Assembly: GCA_046760905.1 (NCBI GenBank)
Contig: JBHIFB010000004.1
Location: forward strand, 1 to 46,662
Source of the DNA: JBHIFB01 sp046760905
GTDB lineage: Bacteria; Gemmatimonadota; CAZMKB01
DNA: 46,662 nt
Direction of reading: 5' to 3'
Positions 31,306 to 41,300 of this stretch are shown piece after piece. Both the position numbers and the translations under genes were made by a program. The stretch's first letter is position 1, and every line of letters begins with the position of its first letter. Below the pieces are notes generated by a model. The model was given only the letters and a program-made list of their open reading frames with translations, made no database searches and had not been told where the DNA came from.

Positions 31306-32373
31306 ATGGTATGTTTCGAAAGGATGTCAGAACTTGAACACGAGCAGGTTGTCTTCTGTCACAATAAAGTCGCGAATCTCAAAGCTATAATAGCCATTCA
31401 CAACACGATCCTTGGGCCTGCGCTTGGCGGGACTAGGATGTGGCCTTTCAAATCAGAAGAGGAAGCACTCATCGATGTATTGAGGTTATCTCGAGGAATG
31501 ACTTATAAGGCTGCTCTTGCCGGTCTGAATCTGGGTGGAGGCAAGGCCGTCATTATAGGCAATCCAAAAAAAGACAAGACCGAGAACCTTTTCAGAGCGT
31601 TCGGAAGATTCGTCGAGAGCCTTGGGGGTAGGTACATCACCGCGGAGGACGTCGGAACAACCGTTCAGGATATGGAATACGTGTTCATGGAGACGAAGCA
31701 CGTGACCGGCGTCGCCATGACCCGTGGCGGAAGCGGAGACCCGTCTCCCTTCACCGCTTCGGGTGTGTATCATGGGATAAGGGCCTGTGTAAAAGAAAAG
31801 ATGAAGAGGGACGATCTCGAAGGGCTCAGAGTGGCCGTGCAGGGTGTCGGTCATGTCGGGTACCATCTTGTGAAGAATCTGACAGAAGCCGGTGCTAAGT
31901 GCATCGTGACTGATATTGATAAAGATAAAATCGAAAGGGTTGTCGATGAGTTCAAGACAGAAAACGTTGAACCCGATGAGATCTACGGTGTTGATGCTGA
32001 AATATTCGCCCCGTGTGCTCTCGGTGCCGTAATAAACGATAAAACAATCCCCATGTTGAAATGCCAGATAGTCGCTGGAGGAGCAAACAACCAACTGGCT
32101 GAGGAGAGGCATGGCGATGTCCTTCATGAAAGAGGGATATTGTATGCTCCGGATTACGTCATTAATGCCGGTGGTCTCATAAACGTTTCCATCGAACTGG
32201 AAGGATATGTGAGGGAGAGAGCACTCAAAAAAACTGAACAGCTGTACGACAGTCTTCTTAAGATTTTCGAATTAAAAAAGAGGAAGAAAATTCCTACATA
32301 TAAGGCAGCAGATCTTCTTGCCGAAGAGAGAATCGCTACCGCCGGCATAATCCACAGCAGCTATCTGCCTTAA
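31306..32373 (+). CDS. leucine-type (Glu/Leu/Phe/Val) dehydrogenase
   Basis: 355 residues. It oxidatively deaminates branched-chain or aromatic amino acids to 2-oxo acids with NAD. The catalytic Lys blocks are GMTYKAALAGLNLGGGKAVI (two Lys), and the cofactor loop is VAVQGVGHVGYHLV; LGGTRMW is the substrate-side block typical of leucine dehydrogenase rather than glutamate dehydrogenase. An earlier ATG at 31300 is in frame, but AAGGAG at 31293-31298 is at proper distance from ATG 31306. It is 15 bases before a receiver-only regulator, suggesting a shared transcript. Confidence 0.9.
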   Translation: MVCFERMSELEHEQVVFCHNKVANLKAIIAIHNTILGPALGGTRMWPFKSEEEALIDVLRLSRGMTYKAALAGLNLGGGKAVIIGNPKKDKTENLFRAFGRFVESLGGRYITAEDVGTTVQDMEYVFMETKHVTGVAMTRGGSGDPSPFTASGVYHGIRACVKEKMKRDDLEGLRVAVQGVGHVGYHLVKNLTEAGAKCIVTDIDKDKIERVVDEFKTENVEPDEIYGVDAEIFAPCALGAVINDKTIPMLKCQIVAGGANNQLAEERHGDVLHERGILYAPDYVINAGGLINVSIELEGYVRERALKKTEQLYDSLLKIFELKKRKKIPTYKAADLLAEERIATAGIIHSSYLP

Positions 32374-32388
32374 GTAGACAGGTGAACG

Positions 32389-32751
32389 ATGACGAAACTT
32401 CTGGTTGTTGATGACGAAGCGCCATTGAGACTTCTTTACGAGAAGGAATTGACGGAAGAAGGTTACGAAGTCGTCTGTGCTGGTGATGGATGGGAAGCAG
32501 TGAGGAAGATAGAAGAAGAGATCCCTGACCTCGTTGTTCTTGATATCCAGATGCCAGAAATGGATGGTCTGGAGGCCATGGGGAGGATCCTGGGAAAATA
32601 CAACAAGCTTCCCGTAATCATCAACACCGCCTACACCAGCTACAAGAGTAACTTCATGAGCTGGGCAGCCGATGCGTACGTCGTTAAGTCATCGAACCTT
32701 GATGAGCTGAAATCAACTATCAGAGAGGTTCTCGAAAACTACAATAGATAA
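32389..32751 (+). CDS. single-domain response regulator
   Basis: 120 residues, a receiver domain only: acidic pair Asp8-Asp9, phosphoacceptor Asp52 (VLDIQMPEMDG), Thr80 and Lys100 (VVKSS). There is no output domain, so it acts by protein contact or as a phosphate relay. It lies between the leucine-type dehydrogenase and glgC, and the histidine kinase at 34044 is two genes downstream, making that the natural partner. Confidence 0.93.
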   Translation: MTKLLVVDDEAPLRLLYEKELTEEGYEVVCAGDGWEAVRKIEEEIPDLVVLDIQMPEMDGLEAMGRILGKYNKLPVIINTAYTSYKSNFMSWAADAYVVKSSNLDELKSTIREVLENYNR

Positions 32752-32813
32752 GTAGCGGTACTCTCTGAATGTATCGGCACATGCAGCTCAAAAATCATAC
32801 CGATAGCGGATAC

Positions 32814-34028
32814 ATGAAAGATTGCCTCGTGATCGTGCTCGCAGGGGGTCACGGGGAAAGATTATATCCGCTCACGAAGGACAGGACGAAACCAGCCGTA
32901 CCCTTCGGTGGTGCATACCGGATCATCGACTTCACTCTATCGAATTGCGTTAATTCCGGTCTCAGGAGGATTTTTGTTCTCACTCAGTATAAATCGTACT
33001 CCCTCGATACTCATATCAGACAGGCATGGTTTTTCTTAAGGAGGAGGGAGCTGGGTGAGTTTATCGAGACCATTCCGCCTCAGCTGAGAAGTTCTGAAAA
33101 ATGGTATCAGGGAACGGCAGATGCTATTTTTCAGAACGTTTACATGCTGAATCAGGAAAGACCGAAGAGGGTTTTTATCCTTTCGGGCGACCACGTTTAT
33201 CGGATGAACTACCGGAGGATGCTCGAAAGTCACATCAATAAGGGAGCGGATCTGACAATCGCCAGCGTCGAAGTGCCAAGGAATCAGCTGGAAAGATTCG
33301 GTACGATAAAGGTGGATGATGATCTCAGGGTAGTGGGCTTCAAGGAGAAATCCAAAGCGCCACACCTTCATCCGAAGAAGCCGAAAAAAGCTCTTGTATC
33401 GATGGGAGTATATCTTTTTGAGACCGAGGCACTGGTGCGGGCAGTAATAAAGGATGCGAAGAAGGATTCGCAGCATGACTTCGGAAAGAATATTATACCT
33501 GACATGTTGTCCACGAAGACGGTATATGCCTATAATTATATCGACGAAATTTCTGGAAAACCCTTGTACTGGAGGGATATCGGGACGATCGATAGCTACT
33601 GGGAGGCCAATATGGATCTCATCAAGAAAACTCCTCCCTTTGATTTGTACGATAGCTCATGGCCAATATTCACTGTCAACAGGATCACCCCCCCTGCAAT
33701 TGTGAAGCGGAGCGTTAACAATCGAAGTTCATGCGAAGTCGTGGATTCTATGATATCGAATGGCTGTATAGTAGAAGGAGCAAAAGTGAAGAGATCGATA
33801 ATCTCATCCAGTGTAGTTGTCAGTAGAGATTCGCTCATTACTGATTCCATAATCATGGCTGGAGTGGTCATTGGTAAAGGTGCTCGAATAAAAAAGACTA
33901 TAATAGATAAGCAAGTTGTAATACCCCGAGATTTTTCAATAGGTTACAAGAGAGAGGAAGATAGTAAGCGATTCAAAATATCACCAGGCGGGGTAACGGT
34001 GGTTCCAAAGGGGTACAGGTTCCAATGA
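32814..34028 (+). CDS. glgC: glucose-1-phosphate adenylyltransferase, second copy
   Basis: 404 residues from ATG 32814. Same family blocks as the first copy: VLAGGHGERLYPLTKDRTKP, FGGAYRIIDFTLSNCVNSGL, SGDHVYRMNY and YWRDIGTIDSYWEANMDL. An in-frame ATG at 32769 would add 15 residues not expected in the family; neither start has a strong ribosome site. It is embedded between a receiver protein and a histidine kinase. That placement suggests that storage-sugar synthesis is tied to a signalling input, which is inference. Confidence 0.92.
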   Translation: MKDCLVIVLAGGHGERLYPLTKDRTKPAVPFGGAYRIIDFTLSNCVNSGLRRIFVLTQYKSYSLDTHIRQAWFFLRRRELGEFIETIPPQLRSSEKWYQGTADAIFQNVYMLNQERPKRVFILSGDHVYRMNYRRMLESHINKGADLTIASVEVPRNQLERFGTIKVDDDLRVVGFKEKSKAPHLHPKKPKKALVSMGVYLFETEALVRAVIKDAKKDSQHDFGKNIIPDMLSTKTVYAYNYIDEISGKPLYWRDIGTIDSYWEANMDLIKKTPPFDLYDSSWPIFTVNRITPPAIVKRSVNNRSSCEVVDSMISNGCIVEGAKVKRSIISSSVVVSRDSLITDSIIMAGVVIGKGARIKKTIIDKQVVIPRDFSIGYKREEDSKRFKISPGGVTVVPKGYRFQ

Positions 34029-34043
34029 GAATAAGAGGTCAGA

Positions 34044-35729
34044 TTGAACAACGACGATGACAAAAAAGTCCAGGAAGTAAGATGCTGGGAGATCCTTTCA
34101 TGCGAGAATGACACCTGCCCGGTCTACGGTAATCCGGAAAAGGTATGCTGGCTGGAGGAAGAAGTGGATTGCCTCATGAAACCCGGTACTCTGGCAGAGG
34201 ATAAGTTCATCGAGGTATGCAGTGGCTGTGAGGTGTTCGAGAAGAGGCTATCACGTGCATTGGGCCGAAGATTGGATGATTATGCGATCAATCAGACACT
34301 CCGGATGCTTGTAGGTGAACTCGGTAAGAGGCACACAGAGCTGAAAAGAACGAACAGACGGTTGATGAGAAGGGTTAGGGGACTCACATATTTTGGGGAG
34401 GTTGCGGCAGATCTTGCCAGCACCAAGGAACTCGTCGAAATACTGCAAATAATACTCACGGGAATAACCTTTGGCGATATACTCGGATTCAACAGGGCAT
34501 TCCTATTCCTGGTGGATGAGGGTGAGAGGGCATTGAAGGGGCGGCTGGCTATAGGACCGGCTGATGAGGAGGAAGCTCACAGGATCTGGAGCGAGCTCTC
34601 AACAAGACAATCGACCATCAAGGAGATCATAGAGACGAAAAAGAAGATCGCGGATGGCGTAGACAGATACGTGAATCAGCTTGTTAGAAGTATCACAATT
34701 CCTTTGGACTCCGAGGATAACATACTCATCAAGGCGATGAGAGAGAAGAAGTCATTTAACATAAAGAGGACTTCGGAAGAGGTGAATGGGAGTGAATCGC
34801 TCATAGATGCCCTGGGAACAGACGCCTTCGTGGTGGTACCGCTCCGTGTGAAAGAGAAAGAGCTGGGAGTTCTCGTTGCAGATAACATATTCTCGAAAAG
34901 ACCCATAACGAATTACGATATCGGATTGCTGGAGACCTTCGTTCATCAGGCGAGCCTTGCCATACACAATGCAGGTCTCTATACCAGGCTTTCTGAGAAG
35001 CTGAAGGAGCTTGAAGAGGCCTACAGGGTGCTACAGGACAACCAGGAACGCCTCGTGAGGGCAGAGAAACTCGCGGCAGTCGGCGAGATAACGGCCAAAG
35101 TTGCCCATGAGATCAAAAACCCGCTCACATCCATAGGCGGTTTCGCTCGGTCGATATACAGGGGAATGAGCGATGACGATGCCAACAAGACGTATCTCGA
35201 AGTTATCCTGCAGGAAGTGGAAAGACTCGAAGGGATCCTCCATGATCTACTCTCCTTCGCACATCCGTCTCCGCCAGAGAAGGTGAAAAGAAGCATAAAT
35301 GAGATAATCGAGAAGAGTCTCCTCGTTCTCACAGGCGAGGTGGATAAAAATAAGATAGAGCTCGATCTCCACCTGAGGCCCGATTTGCCTGATGTCTGGT
35401 ATGATGCGCGACAGCTCAAACAGGTATTTCTGAACCTGTTCAAAAATGCGATCCAGGCGATGACGAACGGTGGGAGGTTGAGGATAGAGAGTCAGAGAAC
35501 AGACCGGTGGGTCTGTGTGAGTGTCATGGACACGGGAATGGGGATTCCTCAGGAGAACATGTCAAAACTTTTCCTTCCATTTTTTACCACGAAGAGTGAC
35601 GGCTCAGGATTAGGACTCCCTGTCAGTCATCAGATACTGAAGGACCATAACGGGTATATAGATGTTTCCAGCCAGGAGGGAGTCGGCACCAATTTCATGG
35701 TCTATTTGCCAGTCAAAGAAGACGCCTGA
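34044..35729 (+). CDS. two-CW/GAF sensor histidine kinase
   Basis: 561 residues from TTG 34044 (AAGAGG upstream). Residues 12-66 are a Cys-rich two-CW domain (Cys14-Trp15 and Cys35-Trp36, with Cys20, 25, 43, 59, 62), likely metal-binding. A GAF domain covers about 125-305 (FLFLVDEGERALKGRLAIGP and LASLAIHNAG-like end). Then HisKA with phospho-acceptor His355 (AKVAHEIKNPLTSIGG) and an ATPase domain (MDTGMGIPQE, TKSDGSGLGLPVS). No membrane segment is seen, so it senses a cytoplasmic signal, perhaps redox or metal through the Cys cluster. Partner probably the receiver at 32389. Confidence 0.9.
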   Translation: MNNDDDKKVQEVRCWEILSCENDTCPVYGNPEKVCWLEEEVDCLMKPGTLAEDKFIEVCSGCEVFEKRLSRALGRRLDDYAINQTLRMLVGELGKRHTELKRTNRRLMRRVRGLTYFGEVAADLASTKELVEILQIILTGITFGDILGFNRAFLFLVDEGERALKGRLAIGPADEEEAHRIWSELSTRQSTIKEIIETKKKIADGVDRYVNQLVRSITIPLDSEDNILIKAMREKKSFNIKRTSEEVNGSESLIDALGTDAFVVVPLRVKEKELGVLVADNIFSKRPITNYDIGLLETFVHQASLAIHNAGLYTRLSEKLKELEEAYRVLQDNQERLVRAEKLAAVGEITAKVAHEIKNPLTSIGGFARSIYRGMSDDDANKTYLEVILQEVERLEGILHDLLSFAHPSPPEKVKRSINEIIEKSLLVLTGEVDKNKIELDLHLRPDLPDVWYDARQLKQVFLNLFKNAIQAMTNGGRLRIESQRTDRWVCVSVMDTGMGIPQENMSKLFLPFFTTKSDGSGLGLPVSHQILKDHNGYIDVSSQEGVGTNFMVYLPVKEDA

Positions 35730-35740
35730 GGTTACGATCA

Positions 35741-35832
35741 CGCCACAATGGTGCGGGAACAGGGAAGACCAATGAATCGGCTCCAATCCAAGTATAATAC
35801 GGAATGCTGCTCCCCTCGGGAGAACTGTGGCG
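35741..35832. repeat. long-range inverted repeat between convergent genes
   Basis: CGCCACA (35741-35747) and TGTGGCG (35826-35832) are complementary across 78 bases. Inside, CTCCC-CTC-GGGAG forms a second stem. It lies between the histidine kinase and the convergent gene at 35847. Confidence 0.4.
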
Positions 35833-35846
35833 TCCCCGTTAATCCC

Positions 35847-37553
35847 TTATTCAACATAACCGAGTGCTCGTAATTGTTGTTTTTCGATCTCCCCTGTATG
35901 TTTCATCAATCGTCGGTTCCAACGGCTAATATCGAGGGAGGAGCTCGATGCTGAGATGATCGTCGGCGTCTCCCAGAGAGCGAAACTGTCATCATGTGGC
36001 TCATGTGATGTATCACTGTTTTTTGCTTCGAGGCAAAGATTTATGTATTGATAGGCGTAATCATGTAACGGATATTGCCTTTTGATCCAGGCAGGATCAT
36101 AGTGAGCATTCAAAGTATCCTGCAGAATAACCTTCTCTGAAGATCCCGGCGCTTGTAATGTAATTCTGAAGATCGCACTCGGGTCAAGGTCATATTTGTC
36201 GAACTTTCCTCCGAAATCCAGTCCGTAAGCGACTGTAAGTGTCGCTTCCGGCGGGATGAGCAACCGCCTGCACATGTCATTCTTGAGAAGAATCTTCTTC
36301 CTGTTGCCCTCTATCCTCCTCTCCGAGTATTCATACATGAGAGCAAACTCATACAGGTTCTTGTCGATGTACGGCTGATCCGGTGTGGGATACACCGGCT
36401 TCTCAACGGGTCTGGGCAGTGTGGCGAACTGCGGGCTATAATCGTAGGGAACCCTCTGTGACCGGCGGACTACGAAAGGAGGTGTCCACTGCCAGACGAT
36501 TTCACGCTCGGGATTTATCTCAAATGCCCGATGACTCACACTCGATGAAATCAATATGTTGCCATTTGGAAGAATCTGTTCGGAACCACCTCTGTAAGAG
36601 AAGAAGTACTTGGATTCATACTTGCATACACACGTGCCATCATGCGGATTCACCTCTTCTATCCTGCTTTGCCTATAACGATAGAGGTTCATGCGGCCGT
36701 TATTGAATAGGAGGATGTGTCCTTCTCCCGGATAATTTCGGTCAATCATCAAAGCCTCATGCTGGTTATCCAAGGCGTTGTCATATTGCCAGACTATATC
36801 TCCCGTCTTCCTGTCCACTATGAAAATGCTATTGAGATTTCTTGCGCTCACAAGAAGATTGCCAGGTCTGAAACGGAGGTCTCCACCTTCATACCATTTG
36901 TTCGTCTGTATTTCCTGAACCGAGTTGAAATGCGTTGGATCTTTACTTGATGAGATCTTTCCTCGGAAGTATTCGTCCAGGTAATCGCTTGAATGCCACT
37001 CCCAAACCACTGCCCCGGCTCTGTCGATCTCCAGCAGGTAGTCGGTTCCATCCATAGAATCCCTATAGATGAGGAGGATGTTGCCGTTTTTCAGCATTAT
37101 GAAATCGTGGTGAGGAAAATCGTTCCTGTTGCTGTGTCTGAACTCCCATTTCAACCGCCTATCCCAATCATATTCTTTGAGGCTGTTATCTATTCCCAGG
37201 ACCAGCAACTTTCCATCCCTTCCCAACCTCATTCTGTATCTTCCCTTCACATTATACCAGCAATGAACGATATTCCCGTTCATGTCCATGAGCGCAGGTA
37301 TCCTGCTTTTTAAGAATACAAGGTTATATCCATTAAAGCTTTTTTCGGGATAATAAACCGTGACCCATTTATCAGGTTCCTGTTCAGAAATGAATTCAGT
37401 GAACTCCTCATTGGAGCTGAAAAATCCCGTATTATCCTGCACGGCTGATCCGTACCTTTTCTCTTTCATGTGATTCTTAATGTAACTAAGCGAGAATGAC
37501 CCAAGAACGATTATGAGGAAGATCGTTAGTGATATTTTTTTGTTTCTGCTCAT
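35847..37553 (-). CDS. arylsulfotransferase (ASST)-like beta-propeller protein
   Basis: 568 residues. An N-terminal membrane segment (about 6-24) anchors or exports it. The body has repeating beta-propeller blades with phrases such as DMNGNIVHCW, DRAGAVVWEWHSSDYL, DRKTGDIVWQYDN, NPHDGTCVCKY and GSEQILPNGNILISSS, as in the arylsulfotransferase families. In active ASST enzymes a His takes the sulfuryl group; FPHHDFIMLKNGNILL and NQHEALMIDR hold candidate His residues. It may also be non-catalytic. The C-terminus ends QQLRALGYVE, matching the tail of the sulfatase-like protein at 4997. Single gene with a weak ribosome site. Confidence 0.75.
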   Translation of the reverse strand: MSRNKKISLTIFLIIVLGSFSLSYIKNHMKEKRYGSAVQDNTGFFSSNEEFTEFISEQEPDKWVTVYYPEKSFNGYNLVFLKSRIPALMDMNGNIVHCWYNVKGRYRMRLGRDGKLLVLGIDNSLKEYDWDRRLKWEFRHSNRNDFPHHDFIMLKNGNILLIYRDSMDGTDYLLEIDRAGAVVWEWHSSDYLDEYFRGKISSSKDPTHFNSVQEIQTNKWYEGGDLRFRPGNLLVSARNLNSIFIVDRKTGDIVWQYDNALDNQHEALMIDRNYPGEGHILLFNNGRMNLYRYRQSRIEEVNPHDGTCVCKYESKYFFSYRGGSEQILPNGNILISSSVSHRAFEINPEREIVWQWTPPFVVRRSQRVPYDYSPQFATLPRPVEKPVYPTPDQPYIDKNLYEFALMYEYSERRIEGNRKKILLKNDMCRRLLIPPEATLTVAYGLDFGGKFDKYDLDPSAIFRITLQAPGSSEKVILQDTLNAHYDPAWIKRQYPLHDYAYQYINLCLEAKNSDTSHEPHDDSFALWETPTIISASSSSLDISRWNRRLMKHTGEIEKQQLRALGYVE

Positions 37554-38321
37554 CTTTCAACGATTGCAAGTTTCCTATATCACTTGCTTATTTATTATAC
37601 TGGAATCGGCAAACTAAATCAACTATACGGGGATTGGATTTTCCACAGTACCCTTTCATGGCCTTTCTCAAATTCCGGATCATTATCCATGCAACTTACT
37701 GGATATATCCCTATTATATTGAATGATCAAGGATTGCCGGGAAAACTTCTCTACGTCGTCTTTTTTCCAGTTGTCATGTGGTATGGAGTTGGAAAGGATT
37801 ATTCATCGATCGAAGGTGAGGTGAAGCAATTACTCTGCTTGAAGTGAGGGTGCGATTGATAAGACCCTTGAGTTCAGAAAAAAAATACGAACTCATATGT
37901 GATAACCTTCTCGTACGCGTGCTCTACTAAGATGAGATCATAGGAAACTCCAGAGCAACCGATTATGAGTTGAAGAAATTCTGATAGGAACAAGTTTGAT
38001 GTAGACCATGTCAAAGACAGAGGCATATTAGTGAAGTGGAGTAATGATTATGGCGAAGAACAAGGGAAAACAGTACTTGTAAAAATTGAAAAAGCTTTAC
38101 AGGCTTAATGTGTAAGTGCCGATTTTACAGAACTTAAAAAACACTCGGAGAATGACCTGACTTCGCAGGTCGGGGGTTATCCAGGATATATAAAGAGTGG
38201 GGAAAACCCCCTGTTTTGTAGGTGAGTCGATCTTCTCGCTAGAAGCAGGTGGTATTATAGAGAGTCAATTCGGCTTCCATTCGGCTGCTTAATAATCAGG
38301 TTGGATAAAACCGGTTTTCAA
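37554..38321. other. long intergenic region with possible coding remnants
   Basis: 768 bases with no intact gene. The plus strand at about 37994-38109 reads KFDVDHVKDRGILVKWSNDY and on to VKIEKALQA before a stop, a coherent but headless frame; just upstream (about 37859-37980) another frame is interrupted by stops. This looks like a decayed gene I cannot identify. A GGGG-AAAA-CCCC hairpin followed by CTGTTTT (38199-38217) may be its old terminator. Confidence 0.4.
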
Positions 38322-41300
38322 TTAATGAGCCGGGAGGGGAGGTTTCTCAATGAGCGCACACCCGCTTCTCCCGTCGATTGTAATTATAAGGGGCGCCGGC
38401 AGCCGAATGTGTCTCACGTATTTCATCTCTTCGTGAGGGTTCTGGTTGTTGAGCCATTCCCAGTCGATGTAGCTGTCGTCGGAGTTGAAAGTTGTATTGA
38501 TGTAACCTATGCCCTTTGAGACGATGTTCTGGAAAAAGTGAGTTCCCTGGGAGGGTTCGACGTTGAATCCTTTAAGCGCTGTCTCCACCATGACCTTAAC
38601 ACCGGAAATCTGGCTCCAGCGCACAGGTACTCCGAGCCATCTGTCCTGTGTGCCCCATCGGCCCGGTCCAACCAATATGTATGATGAGTCCGACGAGACA
38701 AGTTTTTCGTTTATCATTCCCACTTCCTCGGCGATTGCGACTGTTTTTGAAGCGTCGAATTTCCCGGGTGGTATGTATACGATGTCCCTGATCGAGTCGG
38801 TAATTCCATGTCCGAGGGCCTTGCGAGAACGGAGTAGTACTTTCTCCAACCTTAAATTTTCATCGAGCGATATCTCACGGGCTTCATACGATGGCGCGAG
38901 CGGCCTTATCTGCAGCACGACGAGCGTGGGGGGAGTCGAACGGTTCCTGTCGAAGTTGACCGCGAATTCGATTTCGACAGGGCATCCCATGCCCGTCTTT
39001 ACGATGTGCAGCAGCTCGTGGAGAAGGGGGGCGAGGGGGAAGACATTGTATTTCAGGATCCCGGCAAATGTTATTAGTATCGGACCATCATCTGAGAGAC
39101 CGTCTCTTATCATTCCGTCATCCCTGTCGTATGTGCTTGCCACATATTCGAGTGTTCCATCGCTTCTGATATCTGCGATATTGATCCTTTTCAGGGTGCT
39201 GTCATCTTTCTCGGAGAGTGTAAACTCTTTTCTGGATGTGTCCAGCACATATAATGTCCTCTGTGAATTCTCGAACGCTTGCTCTGGAGTTGAGAATTCA
39301 GGTATGATTTCTGGATAGCGAGGAGAAAACCTGAGAGCCGATTCACCGCTACTGACTATCCTTCCAAGACCCACGGCGACGCTCGCGATACCGTCTTCGA
39401 AAGTTTGGTGGGAAACAGGATAGAAATTGTATGATTGTGCCACGCCAGAAAAAGTGGGATAGAACCGCCCACCGTAATCGTTGCCGACAAGCTCCTGAAT
39501 GATAACAGCCATCTTTTCTTCCTCGATCTTCGATGGAGTTGATTCGATGTATCTCCTTGGTTCTTCGAAGAACACGGAGGCATACACTAGCTTAATAGCC
39601 TGGCATAGCTGACGCAGCCGTATGTTGTCGTTGGTATGATTGTTTGGGAGCATGTAGGTCGAGTAGAGCCCTGCGAACGGGTGGTGCTGAGAGTCTTCAA
39701 GGAGTGTCGAGGACCTCACGGCCAGTGGAGACTTGAAGTGTTGCAGGAGTCTTGCAAGATTCTTCTTCAATTCCTTGTGAATTTTGCTGTGAAGGAAAGC
39801 CCTTGCTATTTCATGATCACTGGCGTCTTGTCTGTCAACGAATTTCCAGAGCTTGTTATCCGATACGAACCTCTCGAACTCCAGTGTCCCTATGACAACG
39901 GTACTCGGGACGATGACATTGACATTCTTATGCCTTTTCCCCAGATTGTATCGCGCAAGGAGCGATCGCATGAAGGCGATGCCTCGCCCTTTTCCACCGA
40001 GGGAATCACCGGTTAGCCTTGTGAATGATGAATCGAACTCAAATTTCTGCTGCGAGAAGTCGGTGATGGCACCGAGCTGTTTTTCCCTTCGGCTCTCATT
40101 GAAGACATCCAGGAGATATTTCCTGACTTCGTTGAGGTTAGTGAAATCAGAGGCCTTCTTGGGTCGTAATTTCATCGCAGGTTTGAACTCACATCTAGCA
40201 AAGAGCCAGTTTGAGAAATCGTTACGATCCGCATGATACTGAATGGACTCGAGCGGAACTTTCTGAAGGGTCTGAACGAATTGTTGCATGTTTGATGCAC
40301 GAGCAATCACGGTTGTTTCGCTGTGAATCTCCTCCGGGGTTTCTATCCCGTGCTCTGTATTGCGTTTCTTCCTTTTCGGTCTGAGGAATATGAAGTCCCC
40401 GAATCCGAGATGGTTTAGGAGAAAATGCTGGAATTCCGCCTGTAAGTTGGGAGAATTCTTGTTCAGGAAATAGGTTCCAATGGCCTCCGATTTTTCTCTT
40501 TTCTCCGGCTCGGCGGATTGCATCAGAATCGGTATGAACCTCGATTCCTTCCTGACCAGCCGGCTGAACTCATAGCCGGCGTTGGGGTCCATCTTTCCTC
40601 TCCGTTCGAATCGCACGTCGGTGATGATTCCCAGCACGTATTCTTTGTACTGCTTAAAGAGTGCCGCTCCTTCCTCGAACGTCCGAGCAAGTAAGATTTT
40701 CGGACGGGCTCTTCTCGTAAGCATGCGCTGCATTTCGTTTAGATCTTCGGAAATGGCTCGCTGGGTCTGTCGTACGATTTCGGTGTAAATCAGTGGGAGG
40801 AACATGGAATAGTAGTGAATGGAATCCTCCAGCATTATGAGGATCCGTACATTGCCATTTACGGTGTCGAAAGGGGCATTCCTCATGTCTTCGACATACT
40901 TGATGATGGCAAGAAAGAGTGTCGGGTCACCGGTCCAGTAGAATGCCCTGTCGATCCCTTTCCCATCGCGTTTCTTTTCTATGAGCCGCACGTCATCTGA
41001 ATCGATCGCCAGCAGGATCACCGGGAGAGTGAGATGCATTTCCTTTATCTTCCTGCCAAATTCGTAAGGATCCATCCCGATGTTCTTTGACATGGTGATG
41101 ACAAGATCGTACTGGTTTTCTCTGAGCTTCGACAGGGCTCTTTCACCGGAATGAACCCGAGTCACACGTGGCGGTGAGCTTAGGAGAAGATGACGATACT
41201 CTCCTATGATCAATTCGGAAATGAGGCCTTCCTCCTCGATTATGAATGCATCATACAGACTAGAAACAAGGAGAATGTCTCTGACCTTAAAAGGCATGAG

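Noticed and set aside
37584..37847. 87-codon plus-strand frame after the arylsulfotransferase-like gene
   Set aside because: No ribosome site, no recognisable family and low-complexity hydrophobic composition in AT-rich DNA; not called as a gene.
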